37,616 bases of DNA from the IMG/VR virus record IMGVR_UViG_3300050014_000054, positions 1-37,616 of that record, one strand, 5' to 3'. A model generated the notes under the pieces. It did not search any database. It was not told the DNA's origin and was given only the letters and a program-made list of their open reading frames with translations. Of the stretch, positions 1 to 9,500 are shown one piece after another (within the stretch, counting starts at the first letter, position 1; the number at the start of each line of letters is the position of its first letter). Position numbers and translations under genes: made by a program. The stretch is from a virus.

Positions 1-248
1 CCCCTATTGACCCAAGTGACCAAATCCCAGACGCGCCCGCCAGTGACGCTCCTACAGCCCTAGAGCAATGGGCCGACAGTCTCGACGCCGATCACGGGGA
101 AATCGAAAACGCCGCCCAACTGCACAAGGCGTGGTCGGACACGATCAAGACTGAGCGTTGGGGGGATTTCAAAGAGACTTACCCAGAGCGCGCGGCGGAG
201 ATGGTTAAGGCGCGGACGAGTTGGATTGCTAAGTTGAAGGTGGGGTGA
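1..248 (+). CDS. C-terminal end of an unidentified rightward protein (partial)
   Basis: The reading frame starting at base 3 is open from the left edge to a TGA at 246-248, giving 81 visible residues. The start lies outside the window. The visible part begins Asp/Ala/Pro-rich, like a linker, and becomes a charged, Trp-containing helical segment ending WIAKLKVG. The stop overlaps the start of the next gene (TGATG), so the two are translationally coupled. Rightward orientation and position suggest the end of an early or replication operon. That is inference; I do not recognise the family. Confidence 0.6.
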   Translation, partial: PIDPSDQIPDAPASDAPTALEQWADSLDADHGEIENAAQLHKAWSDTIKTERWGDFKETYPERAAEMVKARTSWIAKLKVG

Positions 249-493
249 TGGCGGAAATTACCGACCCGCTAGAGCGCGTGATCCGTCCCATTGTAGAGGG
301 CCAGTTACGCTCGTTCGGGAACGACCACCCGGAAATCGTGGAGGCTGTGAATTGGTTCAAACCGCGCACGGACAAACTCACAACGTTTGTCAATTCCGGC
401 GCAAAGCGTATTGTTTCTGATCTGCTGTGCTCGGAAAACCGGGTGCGGCTGATAGCGGCCTTGGTGGAATATAGTGCTGCTGAGGAAGCTTAA
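248..493 (+). CDS. Small phage protein of unknown function (81 aa)
   Basis: The ATG at 248-250 overlaps the TGA of the preceding frame, a normal coupled start; a GTG one codon upstream is also possible. The product begins MAEITDPLERVIRPIVEGQL and is acidic to neutral and mostly helical, with no membrane segment, signal peptide or Cys motif. It is the last rightward gene before the convergent leftward lysis operon. I do not recognise the family. Coding is supported by the overlap with the upstream frame and by ordinary protein-like composition. Confidence 0.6.
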   Translation: MAEITDPLERVIRPIVEGQLRSFGNDHPEIVEAVNWFKPRTDKLTTFVNSGAKRIVSDLLCSENRVRLIAALVEYSAAEEA

Positions 494-619
494 GGCGGAG
501 GCGTCGTGACACTAGCGCCCTTGCAATCGGCCTGACATCGCAGAACGGGCCGATATTGGCTGACACGTTCATGCGGCCAAATGGGGCGGCGATCTGGAAT
601 AATGGTCTGGGTCGTCGCC
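494..619. other. Convergent intergenic region between rightward and leftward operons
   Basis: This 126-base gap lies between the stop of the rightward 81-residue gene and the stop of the leftward 60-residue membrane gene. A 7-bp stem (ATCGGCC at 526-532 with GGCCGAT at 548-554) is visible, as is a looser GC-rich pairing near 575-628. Neither has a clear T-run, so I see no convincing intrinsic terminator although termination is expected here. Confidence 0.3.
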
Positions 620-802
620 CTAACGCCCCAACCGTAAACCGGGAACCCCGCCAACGAACTGCAACAGGAACAAGATCGCCACAAGAGCGATGATGACAAT
701 AACCACCATCCGAACCGGAGGCGGCAACGTCAACTGATTGATCGCCCAATATGCGATGGCGATAATGAGACAGATGACTAAGAGGCTGACGATGATGCTC
801 AT
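620..802 (-). CDS. Small two-helix membrane protein of the lysis cassette (60 aa)
   Basis: The product is almost entirely two hydrophobic helices, about residues 3-20 and 30-50, separated by a short polar turn containing LPPPVR, with a short basic tail GLRLGR. Size and layout resemble the short membrane proteins often found beside phage lysis genes, including the Thivi_2564-type prophage family. It is the last gene of the leftward operon, just after the spanin pair. A role as holin, antiholin or envelope-modifying protein is plausible but unproven. Confidence 0.65.
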   Translation of the reverse strand: MSIIVSLLVICLIIAIAYWAINQLTLPPPVRMVVIVIIALVAILFLLQFVGGVPGLRLGR

Positions 803-835
803 GTTGTTTTAGCTCGCGTCATTGGTTTTGGTTCC

Positions 836-1150
836 CTAGTTCTGCCGGCCCGCGCACCAGCTCTTAATATCCCCAGCCCGCTTGTCACTCGTCATCGCGT
901 GATCCACCAACGACTGCACCCACTGGAAAAACGCTTCCGTAGCCGTAGCTTCAGGCGTACCGGGATCAGCCGCAATCACGCTGGCCCCCGCAGGCTTAGA
1001 CGGGATCGGCGCAACGTCCACCAGCAACGACGGCGGACACATAATCAGCGCAATCGCCGTGTCTGGCTTATCCGGCGCAGGTAGCGCCGAGGGCGAGGCA
1101 CAGCTCACTGTCGCCATACAGGCGCACGCCAGCAGGACTTTTCGCAGCAT
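836..1150 (-). CDS. Rz1-like outer-membrane spanin lipoprotein (o-spanin candidate)
   Basis: The 104-residue product starts MLRK followed by a hydrophobic stretch and Cys17 in TVSC, a plausible lipoprotein signal with a slightly atypical -3 residue. The following segment is Pro/Ala-rich (ALPAPDKP, APIPSKPAG), as in o-spanins. The start lies 83 bases inside the end of the preceding membrane-anchored gene, in another frame. This is the overlapping Rz/Rz1 arrangement. Expected role: outer-membrane lipoprotein that joins the inner-membrane spanin in the periplasm to disrupt the outer membrane at lysis. The assignment rests on architecture and context, since spanins are poorly conserved. Confidence 0.72.
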   Translation of the reverse strand: MLRKVLLACACMATVSCASPSALPAPDKPDTAIALIMCPPSLLVDVAPIPSKPAGASVIAADPGTPEATATEAFFQWVQSLVDHAMTSDKRAGDIKSWCAGRQN

Positions 1151-1544
1151 TTGAGGGAGCCTTGTTAATCAAGTTGTTTATGGCGCCATCACTGCGCCGG
1201 GTTTCATTCACGCGCGCCTGGCACGTCTTGTTGGTCGATTGCGCGTCTTGGATGGCCTCGGAATTGTCTATCGTGCGCGCCGTCGTAACCTCGTGGTAAA
1301 GGCGCTGCTCGGTCAGGAACGCGCTATGTTCTTGAGAAACGTAGGCCTCGGCGTAGGCCTTGTATTTGGTCAGGGCGGCGTCGGACTTGACGGCCTGCCC
1401 ATGGAACCACCAGCAGCCGACCAGCCCTAGGACGATCAAGGCAATGGTGCGCAGCGTGGGATCTAGAACGACCTTGGACGCGAAACTGAATATGGCTCCG
1501 AAGCCTTTGGAAATGAACGACCAGACGATGAGGGCAATGGTCAT
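1068..1544 (-). CDS. Rz-like inner-membrane spanin (i-spanin candidate)
   Basis: The 158-residue product has a hydrophobic N-terminus and a clear membrane helix at about residues 31-48 (LRTIALIVLGLVGCWWFHG). A long, charged, helix-prone periplasmic part rich in Ala, Glu, Lys and Gln follows. This is the i-spanin plan: N-terminal anchor plus periplasmic coiled coil. It follows the endolysin by 3 bases and its 3' end contains the start of the lipoprotein gene. Two Cys near the C-terminus (LCLALGATCAG) could form disulfides. The function is inferred from architecture. Confidence 0.72.
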   Translation of the reverse strand: MTIALIVWSFISKGFGAIFSFASKVVLDPTLRTIALIVLGLVGCWWFHGQAVKSDAALTKYKAYAEAYVSQEHSAFLTEQRLYHEVTTARTIDNSEAIQDAQSTNKTCQARVNETRRSDGAINNLINKAPSNAAKSPAGVRLYGDSELCLALGATCAG

Positions 1545-1547
1545 TGG

Positions 1548-2009
1548 CTAGGCTCGGTAAAAGGTGTGATCGAAGATGACGGCAACGAGCTTGTCATCGG
1601 TCGCCCATGGCGGCGAGCTGATATGCCTGTTGCAATACAGCACGGTTTCCGGGGTCAGCTTTTGAAACTCAGGGCCGCCAACAAAGCCGGAATCGGGCTC
1701 GCTGTCTATCACGGCGCGCTGGCAGTCATCCCAGATGGATTGCGTCATTGCCCGGATGCGCATGTTCTCAGCACGCGCGGCGATCTGAGCTGCGGTGAAA
1801 GCGACCTTCGTATAGACGCCATCCACCATATCGTAACTGAAACCGGAGAACGCGGCAGGGTGCTCAACTGTGCCTATTACCGTGCCATCCGACTGGTAAT
1901 GGAGCGCCATGCGGTAGCGCACCACGCGCAGGACGGCGACCTTGCCCTCATATGGCTGATTAGCCGCCTCGGACCAGGCGCACAGCGCCATCAGATCGTC
2001 ATCGGTCAT
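1548..2009 (-). CDS. SleB-type cell wall hydrolase, phage endolysin
   Basis: The 153-residue protein matches the Hydrolase_2/SleB catalytic domain over its whole length. It begins LMALCAWSEAANQPYEGKVAVLRVVRYR, where Glu14 corresponds to the conserved catalytic Glu, continues through a Phe-Ser-rich segment, and ends with a Trp plus HTFYRA motif typical of the family. SleB-like enzymes cleave peptidoglycan glycan strands. No signal peptide or membrane helix is visible, so release probably needs a holin. It precedes the spanin pair, completing the lysis set. A rightward gene starts about 100 bases away on the other strand. Confidence 0.88.
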   Translation of the reverse strand: MTDDDLMALCAWSEAANQPYEGKVAVLRVVRYRMALHYQSDGTVIGTVEHPAAFSGFSYDMVDGVYTKVAFTAAQIAARAENMRIRAMTQSIWDDCQRAVIDSEPDSGFVGGPEFQKLTPETVLYCNRHISSPPWATDDKLVAVIFDHTFYRA

Positions 2010-2111
2010 GGGTTTGGCGTCCCTGCACTATCGGCTTGCGTTTCACGTCAACGTGGACCACAAAGAGGCATAAGGCGGCCCGAAACCGCGAACCATATTG
2101 GACACTACCCC

Positions 2112-2495
2112 ATGAACCACGAGTCGGTCAAAGCGGCCTCTGAGGCTCCCGTTCGCGCAAGGACGTTCGGGCGGCATGTCTGCCTACATTGCGGGGCTCA
2201 TTTCGTGGCTATGCACAACCGGCAGACGACGTTCTGCGCCCTGGAGCACAAGCGAGCCGCGAACGATCTGGACAAAATCCGGGGCCGCGTTCTGACAAAA
2301 CTGGTGCAGACGTGGCGCAAGGGAAAGAAGACGCGCGATGTTCGGATCAAGGATGCTGCTCGGTTCGCGTTTCAGGAAATCTGCGCTCTAGGCGACCTCT
2401 ATAATCAGGAGGACGCCAAGGATGGGCGACCGTCTGCCGTGGCTCATACTCAGATCATGATCGCCGCTGGTCGCAAGCCAAGCGTGGATCGCTAA
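2112..2495 (+). CDS. Zinc-finger protein encoded against the lysis operon (127 aa)
   Basis: The ATG at 2112 begins MNHESVKAASEAPVRARTFG. Residues 26-45 carry CLHCGAHF followed by FCALEH, a C2-C-H zinc-finger pattern like the FCS-type fingers in many phage proteins. A basic segment with RG, a WRKGKK motif and a C-terminal helical part ending in GRPSAVAHTQ follow. Similar finger-plus-WR proteins occur in alphaproteobacterial phages, from memory. It is the only rightward gene between 500 and 37616. It is divergent from the endolysin gene and its stop overlaps that of the leftward holin candidate. No good Shine-Dalgarno is visible. DNA or RNA binding is inferred. Confidence 0.72.
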   Translation: MNHESVKAASEAPVRARTFGRHVCLHCGAHFVAMHNRQTTFCALEHKRAANDLDKIRGRVLTKLVQTWRKGKKTRDVRIKDAARFAFQEICALGDLYNQEDAKDGRPSAVAHTQIMIAAGRKPSVDR

Positions 2496-2869
2496 CTTCC
2501 CGGCGCAACCGACCCGGTAATCTGCTTGGTCACGTTTTCCATAATGTTGCGCTTCGTCTTTACCGCCGCAATGGTCTTGACGATATCCGTGGCCGACGCG
2601 CCGCCGAAATAGAACATGGACAGCAGTGCATTATAGAGGATCACATACAGGCACATGCGCGGCAACTGGCCAGCATCAATACGCCGGGTCATGTCCCAAA
2701 AGATGGCGTCCCCGATGAGGCAGAGGACGGTGGAAATCAGCCGACGCCACAGCATGGACGTATCCGGCAATTCCTCGCCGGCCATGACGGTCGGTTGCGC
2801 GCGAGGCTCAACGGGGGCAGCTAGTGTCGTGGGGGCGACGGGGGCCGGTTCAATCGCTGTATCGGTCAT
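2492..2869 (-). CDS. Membrane protein, holin candidate (125 aa)
   Basis: Residues 1-35 are Pro/Ala-rich and likely disordered. Two hydrophobic segments follow, about residues 44-60 (ISTVLCLIGDAIFW) and 73-90 (MCLYVILYNALLSMFYFGG), then a polar helical tail with KTKR. A cytoplasmic-tailed two-helix protein next to an endolysin suggests a holin that opens the inner membrane. The gene lies 3 bases after the single-helix protein at 2873-3148. Its stop overlaps the stop of the rightward zinc-finger gene. No family is recognised; the call rests on topology and position. Confidence 0.62.
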   Translation of the reverse strand: MTDTAIEPAPVAPTTLAAPVEPRAQPTVMAGEELPDTSMLWRRLISTVLCLIGDAIFWDMTRRIDAGQLPRMCLYVILYNALLSMFYFGGASATDIVKTIAAVKTKRNIMENVTKQITGSVAPGS

Positions 2870-2872
2870 GTC

Positions 2873-3148
2873 CTATTTCCCCGGTCGGATCTGATCGAGT
2901 TGATTGCTCATGTGGCGCAATAATTCGCGCTGATCATCCTGCGCCTGGCGGATTGAGGCGATATCAGTCGGGAGAGATTTATAATCTGCCCTTAATTGAA
3001 TGATTTCAGAAGTGTTCTGACGTGTCTGTGCATCGCCCGTAGCCTGCGACCAAATGGTGCCAATGGCTAATGCGAAAATCGTAATGATGGCGCTAATCCA
3101 TTGCGGTTCGCGATACCAGACTTTTTCGGGCATGGTTGGCCGATCCAT
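2873..3148 (-). CDS. Single-helix membrane protein with coiled coil (holin-associated candidate)
   Basis: The ATG at 3146-3148 overlaps the TGA of the fibre gene (TGATG) and is preferred over a TTG one codon upstream. The 91-residue product has one membrane helix at about residues 17-34 (WISAIITIFALAIGTIW). A helical, heptad-like polar region with IIQLRADYKSLPTDIASIRQ and a C-terminal DQRELLRHMSNQLDQIR segment follow. The plan resembles XhlA-like or spanin-accessory proteins. Together with the next gene it probably forms the membrane part of the lysis system. Function is inferred. Confidence 0.6.
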   Translation of the reverse strand: MDRPTMPEKVWYREPQWISAIITIFALAIGTIWSQATGDAQTRQNTSEIIQLRADYKSLPTDIASIRQAQDDQRELLRHMSNQLDQIRPGK

Positions 3149-4206
3149 CAAATTGGAGTGGCGACAGGATTTTTCGCGCCCTCTAGAACGGACAGCCGAG
3201 CGCGCAATGCCTTAATCTCAGCGAACGCCATCGTCAACGGCTCTGTAAGAGCGGTAGACCACGGCTGAAAGCCATCGTCTCCGGGGCGCTTGGAGAGATC
3301 ATCATCACCCTGTCGCACTAGTTTGGGAGCAACCGACAATAGGTCTTGCGCCATGGGTCCTATGCCATGTTCGCCCGTATCCCACGTGAAATTCCACAGC
3401 TCGATTTTGTCGAAGACATCGCCAGGATCATATGGGCTTCCCACGGTCTTTCGGCGCGCGTCTGACGTCGTATTTACCGTTATCGCATTGGCGCCATTCG
3501 GCACAATCGAACCGGCATTGTTCGTGTTGCTGAAGAACTCAAGATAGGTGGGTGACGTGCTATTCAGACGAATAGCTACCGCCGTAACTAGATTATTGCT
3601 GCCCGTGTAGGCGAATTGGGCCGCGTTCCCGTTCAGGTTTTCTATTGTCAGTAGCGATGATGCCGGATTAAGAGAAGATGTCGCGTTGCTGCTAAATGCA
3701 AAGGCGCTGAGAACACCAGTTGATGCATTGAACGTCAGATTAGCGGAACCTGCAAAAAATCCGCTGGAATTATATTGAACCTGTGTATTCGATCCTGATG
3801 CCGGGATGGCGCTATAGGACAGCGCGACATTCGTGCCGTCACAATAGGCTATCGTTGAGAAGCCTTGCAGAAGTGTGACGGTCGTTCCGCCACCAGCGGA
3901 TGAAAATGTGATGCTATAAGCGCCGGTCGTATTGTTGAAGATCGACCACGTTCCGCCGATTCCGGTCGGCAACTGATAATTGACCGCCGCCGTCAATAAG
4001 CCGCTCATGATGATGATGCGCGGGCGGTATTGAGTCAGGGTTAGGGTGACGATGCCGGATGCAGAGACGACGTTGATGGAAGTCGTATTACCGAATACGG
4101 CGTCGATAGCGTCCCAGTCAGCATTAACCGGGACATCCCAAGTGTTTACATCGTCGCCGTTTGCGGGCTTTTCCAGATGGATGTTAGTGCTAAAACTGGA
4201 TGCCAT
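3148..4206 (-). CDS. Tail fibre with C-terminal S74 chaperone domain (352 aa)
   Basis: The N-terminus (THLEKPANGDDVNTWDVPVNADWD-like segment at about 8-34) is of a type common at the start of virion-attached fibres. A Ser/Thr/Asn-rich beta region follows to about residue 245. The C-terminus is an intramolecular chaperone of peptidase family S74. Ser248 and Lys253 in SDARRK match the catalytic Ser-Lys pair, and GIGPMAQDLLSVAPKLV is the usual downstream motif. S74 domains trimerise the fibre and are then released by self-cleavage before the Ser. A C-terminal helix (AFAEIKALRARLSVLE) fits a trimeric coiled coil. The fibre probably binds the host surface. Confidence 0.85.
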   Translation of the reverse strand: MASSFSTNIHLEKPANGDDVNTWDVPVNADWDAIDAVFGNTTSINVVSASGIVTLTLTQYRPRIIIMSGLLTAAVNYQLPTGIGGTWSIFNNTTGAYSITFSSAGGGTTVTLLQGFSTIAYCDGTNVALSYSAIPASGSNTQVQYNSSGFFAGSANLTFNASTGVLSAFAFSSNATSSLNPASSLLTIENLNGNAAQFAYTGSNNLVTAVAIRLNSTSPTYLEFFSNTNNAGSIVPNGANAITVNTTSDARRKTVGSPYDPGDVFDKIELWNFTWDTGEHGIGPMAQDLLSVAPKLVRQGDDDLSKRPGDDGFQPWSTALTEPLTMAFAEIKALRARLSVLEGAKNPVATPI

Positions 4207-4215
4207 CAGATGCCC

Positions 4216-6507
4216 CTAAATCGCCCGCTGCGCCACAGACAATGCCTTAGTTATAACATCGTCCGGCACGTTCAAAAGTGGTTCGGTTTTCTTATTGGCC
4301 GCACGCTTGGCCTGTTTCGCCAGCTTCATCAGGCGGTCCACAAGTTGCTCATGCGTCATGCGAGATGTAGCGCCGCCGGTTGCGCGCATTATGCGGCCTC
4401 CAGTCTTGGCTGGCGTCGCATCGGAGCCGGTGATTGCCTGAACATATTTCTGCGTCTCTGAGGGTAGATAATGCAGCCATGATTTACCGCCTTCGGATGC
4501 CTTGGCAAGTGCATCCTTAACGCGTGAGGGTCCGGCATTATAGGCGGCAGCGCCGGCGATTGGATCGCCGAACATTTCGCTTAGATGGGCGTGATACGCC
4601 TGACCTAGCAATCTGTTGTAATCTGGATCATTGGCGAGCCGATTAGGGTCCCAATCGACGCCTGCAAGTTTCGCCGCTTCCGGCCCCGTTCCCGGCATGA
4701 TCTGGGCCGCACCAATCGCGCCCTTTGGGGATGTGATGACGTTTCCGCTCTTATCGAACTGCTGATTTCCGCTTTCCTGATGCAACATCTTTTGGAAGAT
4801 GCCGTTTGCATCAGACGGGACGGCGGGCGGCTGCTCTTGCTCCTGATCGGCACGGCCAGTGTAATAAGCACTGTCAGTTAGCGGAGATGATGCCACCTTC
4901 TCCCCAACACGCGACGCGGCCCCGGCGCCATAGTTAAGCGCGCCTGCAATCCGAGGCGACGATGCGGCCATGGCGGCAGGGATACTAGAAACCAATGCGG
5001 CAGGATTATGGAACGCCAACGGCAGAAGGCCAGCTGTAACCTCGCCCAAAGATGATCCGTTCCTGTGCCAAGGATGTAAAGCTGCCCCCGCCAACATGCC
5101 GCCAATTGTCGGGTCCTTATCCATCAATTGCTGCAACAGATTTTCGCCGGTCGGACTTTTCAGCGCCTTCAGGTTCTTGACCAGAGTCGCGCTCGCGGCG
5201 GTTTTCTGCCCTGTCCCGAGCGTCTTTGTCAGGTCATTAATGTTCTGCTTGGCGACCTGATATTGGTCCATCAGGTCTGCATATTTCGGATCGGCATCGA
5301 CCAGAGCTTTCCGCGCGCCGTGATAGATGCCCATCAACTGGGAATTAGCCTCAGTACCCGCGCTATAATCCTGCGCTTTATCCCAGATGGCGCGCTTCAG
5401 ATTATCGATGCCATTTAGGTCGTGATACTGCGCGTCTGGCGTGGCTTGCCAGTTGTTAACCATTTGCTCAACGTCATCAATCGCCTTATTGGCCTCAGGG
5501 AATTGGCCATTGTTAATACCGCCCATAAGCGTTGTTTCGCGCGCTTTGGAGACGGCATCATTGATCGGCTGAAATGACGGCGTTGTATTGGCAAGATCGC
5601 CCTTCCCGGCCAGATATTCCGAGCTGGCGTCATTGCGAATTTGGCCAACCGCCTTCTGTGCGGCCTGAGCAAACTCGGTTGCGTCTCCTTGGCCAGTCAC
5701 AAAGCGTGAATAGGCCGCGCGTACGGCAGGGTTAGTGCTAGCGCCGGCCTTCGTGGCCAATTCAAGCGCGGACGTCGGAACGCCGGCCATAATGCTGCTT
5801 GCACCGCGCGCGACCGGAGCAATGATCTTGGCTGGAATTTTGGCGACACGGACGGCATTGGCGACCGGATCAATTGCCGACCCAACCTTGGACAAAACCC
5901 CCGCCGTTTTAGCCAACCCGGCGGTATCAGCTAGCGCTCCAGCGCCTCCTAAAAGCGTGGATGCATCCATGGCGACGCTAGCGGGGTCGATCGCTAGCGC
6001 CTTCTTGAAACCCGGCACGGAACCGTATGTCGTCTTGTAATGGTTCTCTAATGCCGAAATCAGGGATTCATTCTTGGCCTTCTGCGCCGGGTCTTGTTGA
6101 ATACCCATTGCGCCCGCAGCCTGAGACACCGCGCCTTGGGCAACGTTGCCGATATTCTCCACCGTCTGAACGGGATGCGTAATGGCGTCCAGCATGGACT
6201 TGCCGACGCCTAGGGCGCTCGGAATGGCGTTCTTGAGCGCATCGGAGCCGACCTGTCCCCATGTCGGTTCGGGCTCGTTTGCGGGTGTAGGCGCGACAGA
6301 CGCTTGGAAGCGAGTGGGAGCGTGCGACTTCGAGGGCGTAGGCGCGGCGTGGTGCATAGGTGCTTGACGCGACGTATCGCTTAATGCCGCATCTAAATCA
6401 TCGACAGAGGCGACATTAGGATTAGGTCCGTTTTCGGAACCTGAGGATGGAGTCTGAGCCGTAGAGTCCAACTCGTCTAACGTTGCTATATTGGGATTGT
6501 CCGCCAT
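4216..6507 (-). CDS. Internal virion protein with lytic transglycosylase domain (763 aa)
   Basis: The C-terminal part (about 569-695) is an SLT-type transglycosylase domain. Glu578 in MLHQESGNQQF is the catalytic acid, followed by the family motifs GAAQIMPGT (about 598-606) and AAAYNAGPSRV (about 654-664). Upstream are repeated Ala/Gly-rich and amphipathic helices, as in T7 gp16-like ejection proteins. Residues 699-713 carry basic Gly-Gly motifs (KTGGRIMRATGG) also found in other proteins here, then a Lys-rich tail. Likely role: stored in the capsid, ejected with the DNA, locally opening peptidoglycan at entry. It lies 3 bases from the 1245-residue protein, its likely partner. Confidence 0.87.
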   Translation of the reverse strand: MADNPNIATLDELDSTAQTPSSGSENGPNPNVASVDDLDAALSDTSRQAPMHHAAPTPSKSHAPTRFQASVAPTPANEPEPTWGQVGSDALKNAIPSALGVGKSMLDAITHPVQTVENIGNVAQGAVSQAAGAMGIQQDPAQKAKNESLISALENHYKTTYGSVPGFKKALAIDPASVAMDASTLLGGAGALADTAGLAKTAGVLSKVGSAIDPVANAVRVAKIPAKIIAPVARGASSIMAGVPTSALELATKAGASTNPAVRAAYSRFVTGQGDATEFAQAAQKAVGQIRNDASSEYLAGKGDLANTTPSFQPINDAVSKARETTLMGGINNGQFPEANKAIDDVEQMVNNWQATPDAQYHDLNGIDNLKRAIWDKAQDYSAGTEANSQLMGIYHGARKALVDADPKYADLMDQYQVAKQNINDLTKTLGTGQKTAASATLVKNLKALKSPTGENLLQQLMDKDPTIGGMLAGAALHPWHRNGSSLGEVTAGLLPLAFHNPAALVSSIPAAMAASSPRIAGALNYGAGAASRVGEKVASSPLTDSAYYTGRADQEQEQPPAVPSDANGIFQKMLHQESGNQQFDKSGNVITSPKGAIGAAQIMPGTGPEAAKLAGVDWDPNRLANDPDYNRLLGQAYHAHLSEMFGDPIAGAAAYNAGPSRVKDALAKASEGGKSWLHYLPSETQKYVQAITGSDATPAKTGGRIMRATGGATSRMTHEQLVDRLMKLAKQAKRAANKKTEPLLNVPDDVITKALSVAQRAI

Positions 6508-6510
6508 CGC

Positions 6511-9500
6511 CTATTCACCCGTGAATACGCGGGAGAAATTTGGAATACCGTGTTTCGCGCCAAAGGCGTCTAACACCTTCACTTGGTCGGCGTAATCGGA
6601 CGACCCTGGCTTTGAAAGCGCGGCGTGTATCTTATGATATGCGGGTGCCTGATAAATGCCGGCCACAGCATCCCGCATGGCATTGTATACCGTTGGGGGA
6701 TTGTCTTGATTGAACGCGGCCAAAATATCCTGCGCTTCGTAATTGCCGTTCGGCGCATGGCTTTTGGCCTCCGCTAACACATTCTGCTGATCAATAGCGC
6801 GAGTGGCTGAAACAGCATTTTGCGCCATCAGGGTTGCGGCCGCCTTGGGATCAAGGGACGTGCCAGGGGCAAGAGACGTGAAATCACTAAGCGCCTGATA
6901 TGCATGTTGCCCGGCGCCAGTTGACTGCGCAGCTGCTTGCCCGAGTTGAAGTTTGTGCGCGATTTGGGCATCGCCCAAGCCCTGAATGGCCCATTCCGGA
7001 TGGCCATTATCGGTAACTAATGAATTGAACTTCTCAACGTAAGGCTGGAAAACCGGAGCAAGTGCGCCTTGCGACAGAACCCCGCTCCGCGATTGCGATA
7101 GAAGCGCCGCCGCTTGTTCATTCTGGATATTCTTGGCCGTCTTCGCATCCTGCGAGGTCTGATATGTATCAGCGATAATTTTATTAGATGTCGCAATATT
7201 TCCAGGATTTGGATTTATGCCCATTTCCGGCGAGTCCATCACAAATTGATGGGCCGACTTCGGAAGGACGTCCTGGACCGATTTTCCGAGGTACTTATAA
7301 GTCGGAGCCGACGCGTCTCCCGGAGCGCCAGAGATGGGCGCGCCCGCTTGTGTATTGCTATATTTCGTGCCCGTAGCCGGATCGATAATCAGGCCATTAG
7401 GGTCGGGGCGCAGAAGTCCGGCTTGTTGCAACTTATAGAAATTGACGGCATTTTCCTGTTGCGTCTTAGTCGTTTGCGCACCGATTTGCCCCGTCTGCGC
7501 CTTCCGCTGCGCCACGCCAGCCTGTTCCAACTCGGTCGCCGCCTTAGCTTTGGCCAGTTCCTGCTGTTGTGTCTGCAACTTCGGATAGGTCATCGCGCCG
7601 GCAGACAGACCTTGCGCTAGCGCCGTTCCGAAATTGCGCGTCGGAGCTGCCGTCATCGCCCCCAGGCCCGCAAGGAACGGCACAAGCGTCTGCTCGTCCC
7701 CATGGAATAGCCGATCAAGATAACCACCTTTGGGCGCGACCTTGCTGGCGATTGAATGCACAACGTCCGACGCGCCGTTGCCAAGTCCCGCTAAGGGACT
7801 TTGGGGGTTCGGCGTGACAGCGGAAAGGTCCGGGGCGGCGGTGGAGAGGCCGGGGTTTGTGGCGGGTGCAGGCGCGGCGATATCCGGATTGATCTGCGCC
7901 GGTTGAGGAGCAGCGGTATCAGGCGCACTGGAACCGAAATCCGTAGGCGGTCCCGCAGACCATGAGTCTTTGGGATGTCCTCGATGCGCCGCGCCTAGAC
8001 CGGCGGACGGAACATCAGTCGGTTTCTTTCCAGCCGGAAAATCCGCCATATTTCCGGCGCTTCCCTGCCAATCGCCTCCGCCAGACCCGGACTTTGCGTC
8101 CAGTGCATCCGTCGTCGGGTCGTTCTTAGAAACGTTCATCTTCTTGCCGATTGTGGAGATGATATTCCCTAGGCTCCACGGGTCATTTCCGGAAACCTGA
8201 GAGGGATTGTAATCTTGCAAATCAGGCGATCCGCCAGCGTCGTAACCCTTGCGGGCCGTGCCGCCAGCATTCATCGGGATAAACTTAGCCACCGTCGCGG
8301 CTAATTTTGCGGCGTCGGCCAGATCGCTAATCGTCGAATTACCGCTTCCCCCCGACAATGCGGGCGCAGACGGAAGTTTCGCGGTCGGTTGATCGTCGGG
8401 GATGTCCAGACCAAGCCCGGCATCGTAGGGCGTCCCGCCAGAGGCATAACGCTTGACAAGGCCACCCCTGCGGAATGGGGGCAGAGTGTCTTCTACCGGC
8501 GTACTCGTTACATCGCCAGGAGCGTCATTGGCCGTTTGCGGAATCTTATCCTTCAGCCAGTCATAACCCTTCGCGGCATTGCTGGCGAAATCGGCCACAT
8601 TGCTGGCCTGCTGGAGGCCCGATGTAGGCTTCTGAAGCTCTGACGCTCCCTTGAGTTGGCCAACGGGTACATTGGCCGTAGGAACGCGCCCAGAGCCGCC
8701 ATAGGGGCCGCTAGAGGGAGAGGCTGCGCCGCCAGCCAAACCAGCCGTATAGGGGCCGTACATGCCCTGAGAGTTGGACAGGATTTGCTCCATCAACTGC
8801 GGATCGAAACCGACCGGGCCACCCTCCGCATAGCCGTCGTCATTCGCCGGAACGAGGCCGCCGGAATAGAAGTGACCACGCTTGGCGGAATCCTCCGTCG
8901 CCTTGTCGTAATCAACCGTCTTGAAGCCGCCCGCGAGGCCAACCGCTTCGGGATGCTTCTTCTCAACGTCCTGCGCCAACAGACCAATGTGGGTCGTGTC
9001 GTCGCCCTTGTACCGATAGCTGTAAATCTTCTGGCCATCGTGCGTCTCGCCAATCGCACGAATATGTTCTTTCAGGCGCTTATCGGAGAACAGGCTGCCC
9101 GGTTGTGTCGTGGTGGTCGTGGACCCAGAAAGCGCGCCCGTTCCCTCAGCGATGTTCGCCAGGTATTGCGACACCTGGAACGGATAGGATTGCTGCTGAA
9201 GGAATTGATTATAGAGCGCGGTCTTCCCGGCCTGCTCGGTCTGTTGTTGCGTCGTGCCAGCCGCCAGCTCAGCTTGCGCGCCCTGTAGACCGGCGGTCTG
9301 AGCGCCAGCCCCGAGTCCGGCCAACGTCTGAGCCGTATTGGCTCCGGTATTATAGACCAGACTGCCAAGTCCGGATTGCGCTTGGGAAGCCGTGATGCCT
9401 TGGCCAAATTCCTGCTGACCGAGGGCGGCTTGTTGCGCTGCCGTACCTGTGCCCTGCTCGTATCCTTGCTGACCGATGGATTGAATCTGTCCGGAAGCAT

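Noticed and set aside
526-554. 7-bp stem in the convergent gap as a bidirectional terminator
   Set aside because: Loop of 15 bases and no T-run on either side; too weak to call.
390-749. Leftward frame (119 codons) overlapping the rightward 81-residue gene and the 60-residue membrane gene
   Set aside because: Composition is Arg/Pro-rich without motif, and it conflicts with two better-supported genes.
1566-2111. 5' extension of the zinc-finger gene frame across the endolysin gene
   Set aside because: This part is antisense to a clear SleB domain; protein-like sequence begins only at the ATG at 2112.
2010-2111. Divergent promoter pair between endolysin and zinc-finger genes
   Set aside because: A TTGACG is present on the minus strand but no acceptable -10, and no rightward promoter is convincing.
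8656-9288. Rightward open frame (210 codons) opposite the giant structural gene
   Set aside because: Antisense to the S74 domain and Gln-rich part; Arg/Leu-rich product typical of a reverse-strand shadow.
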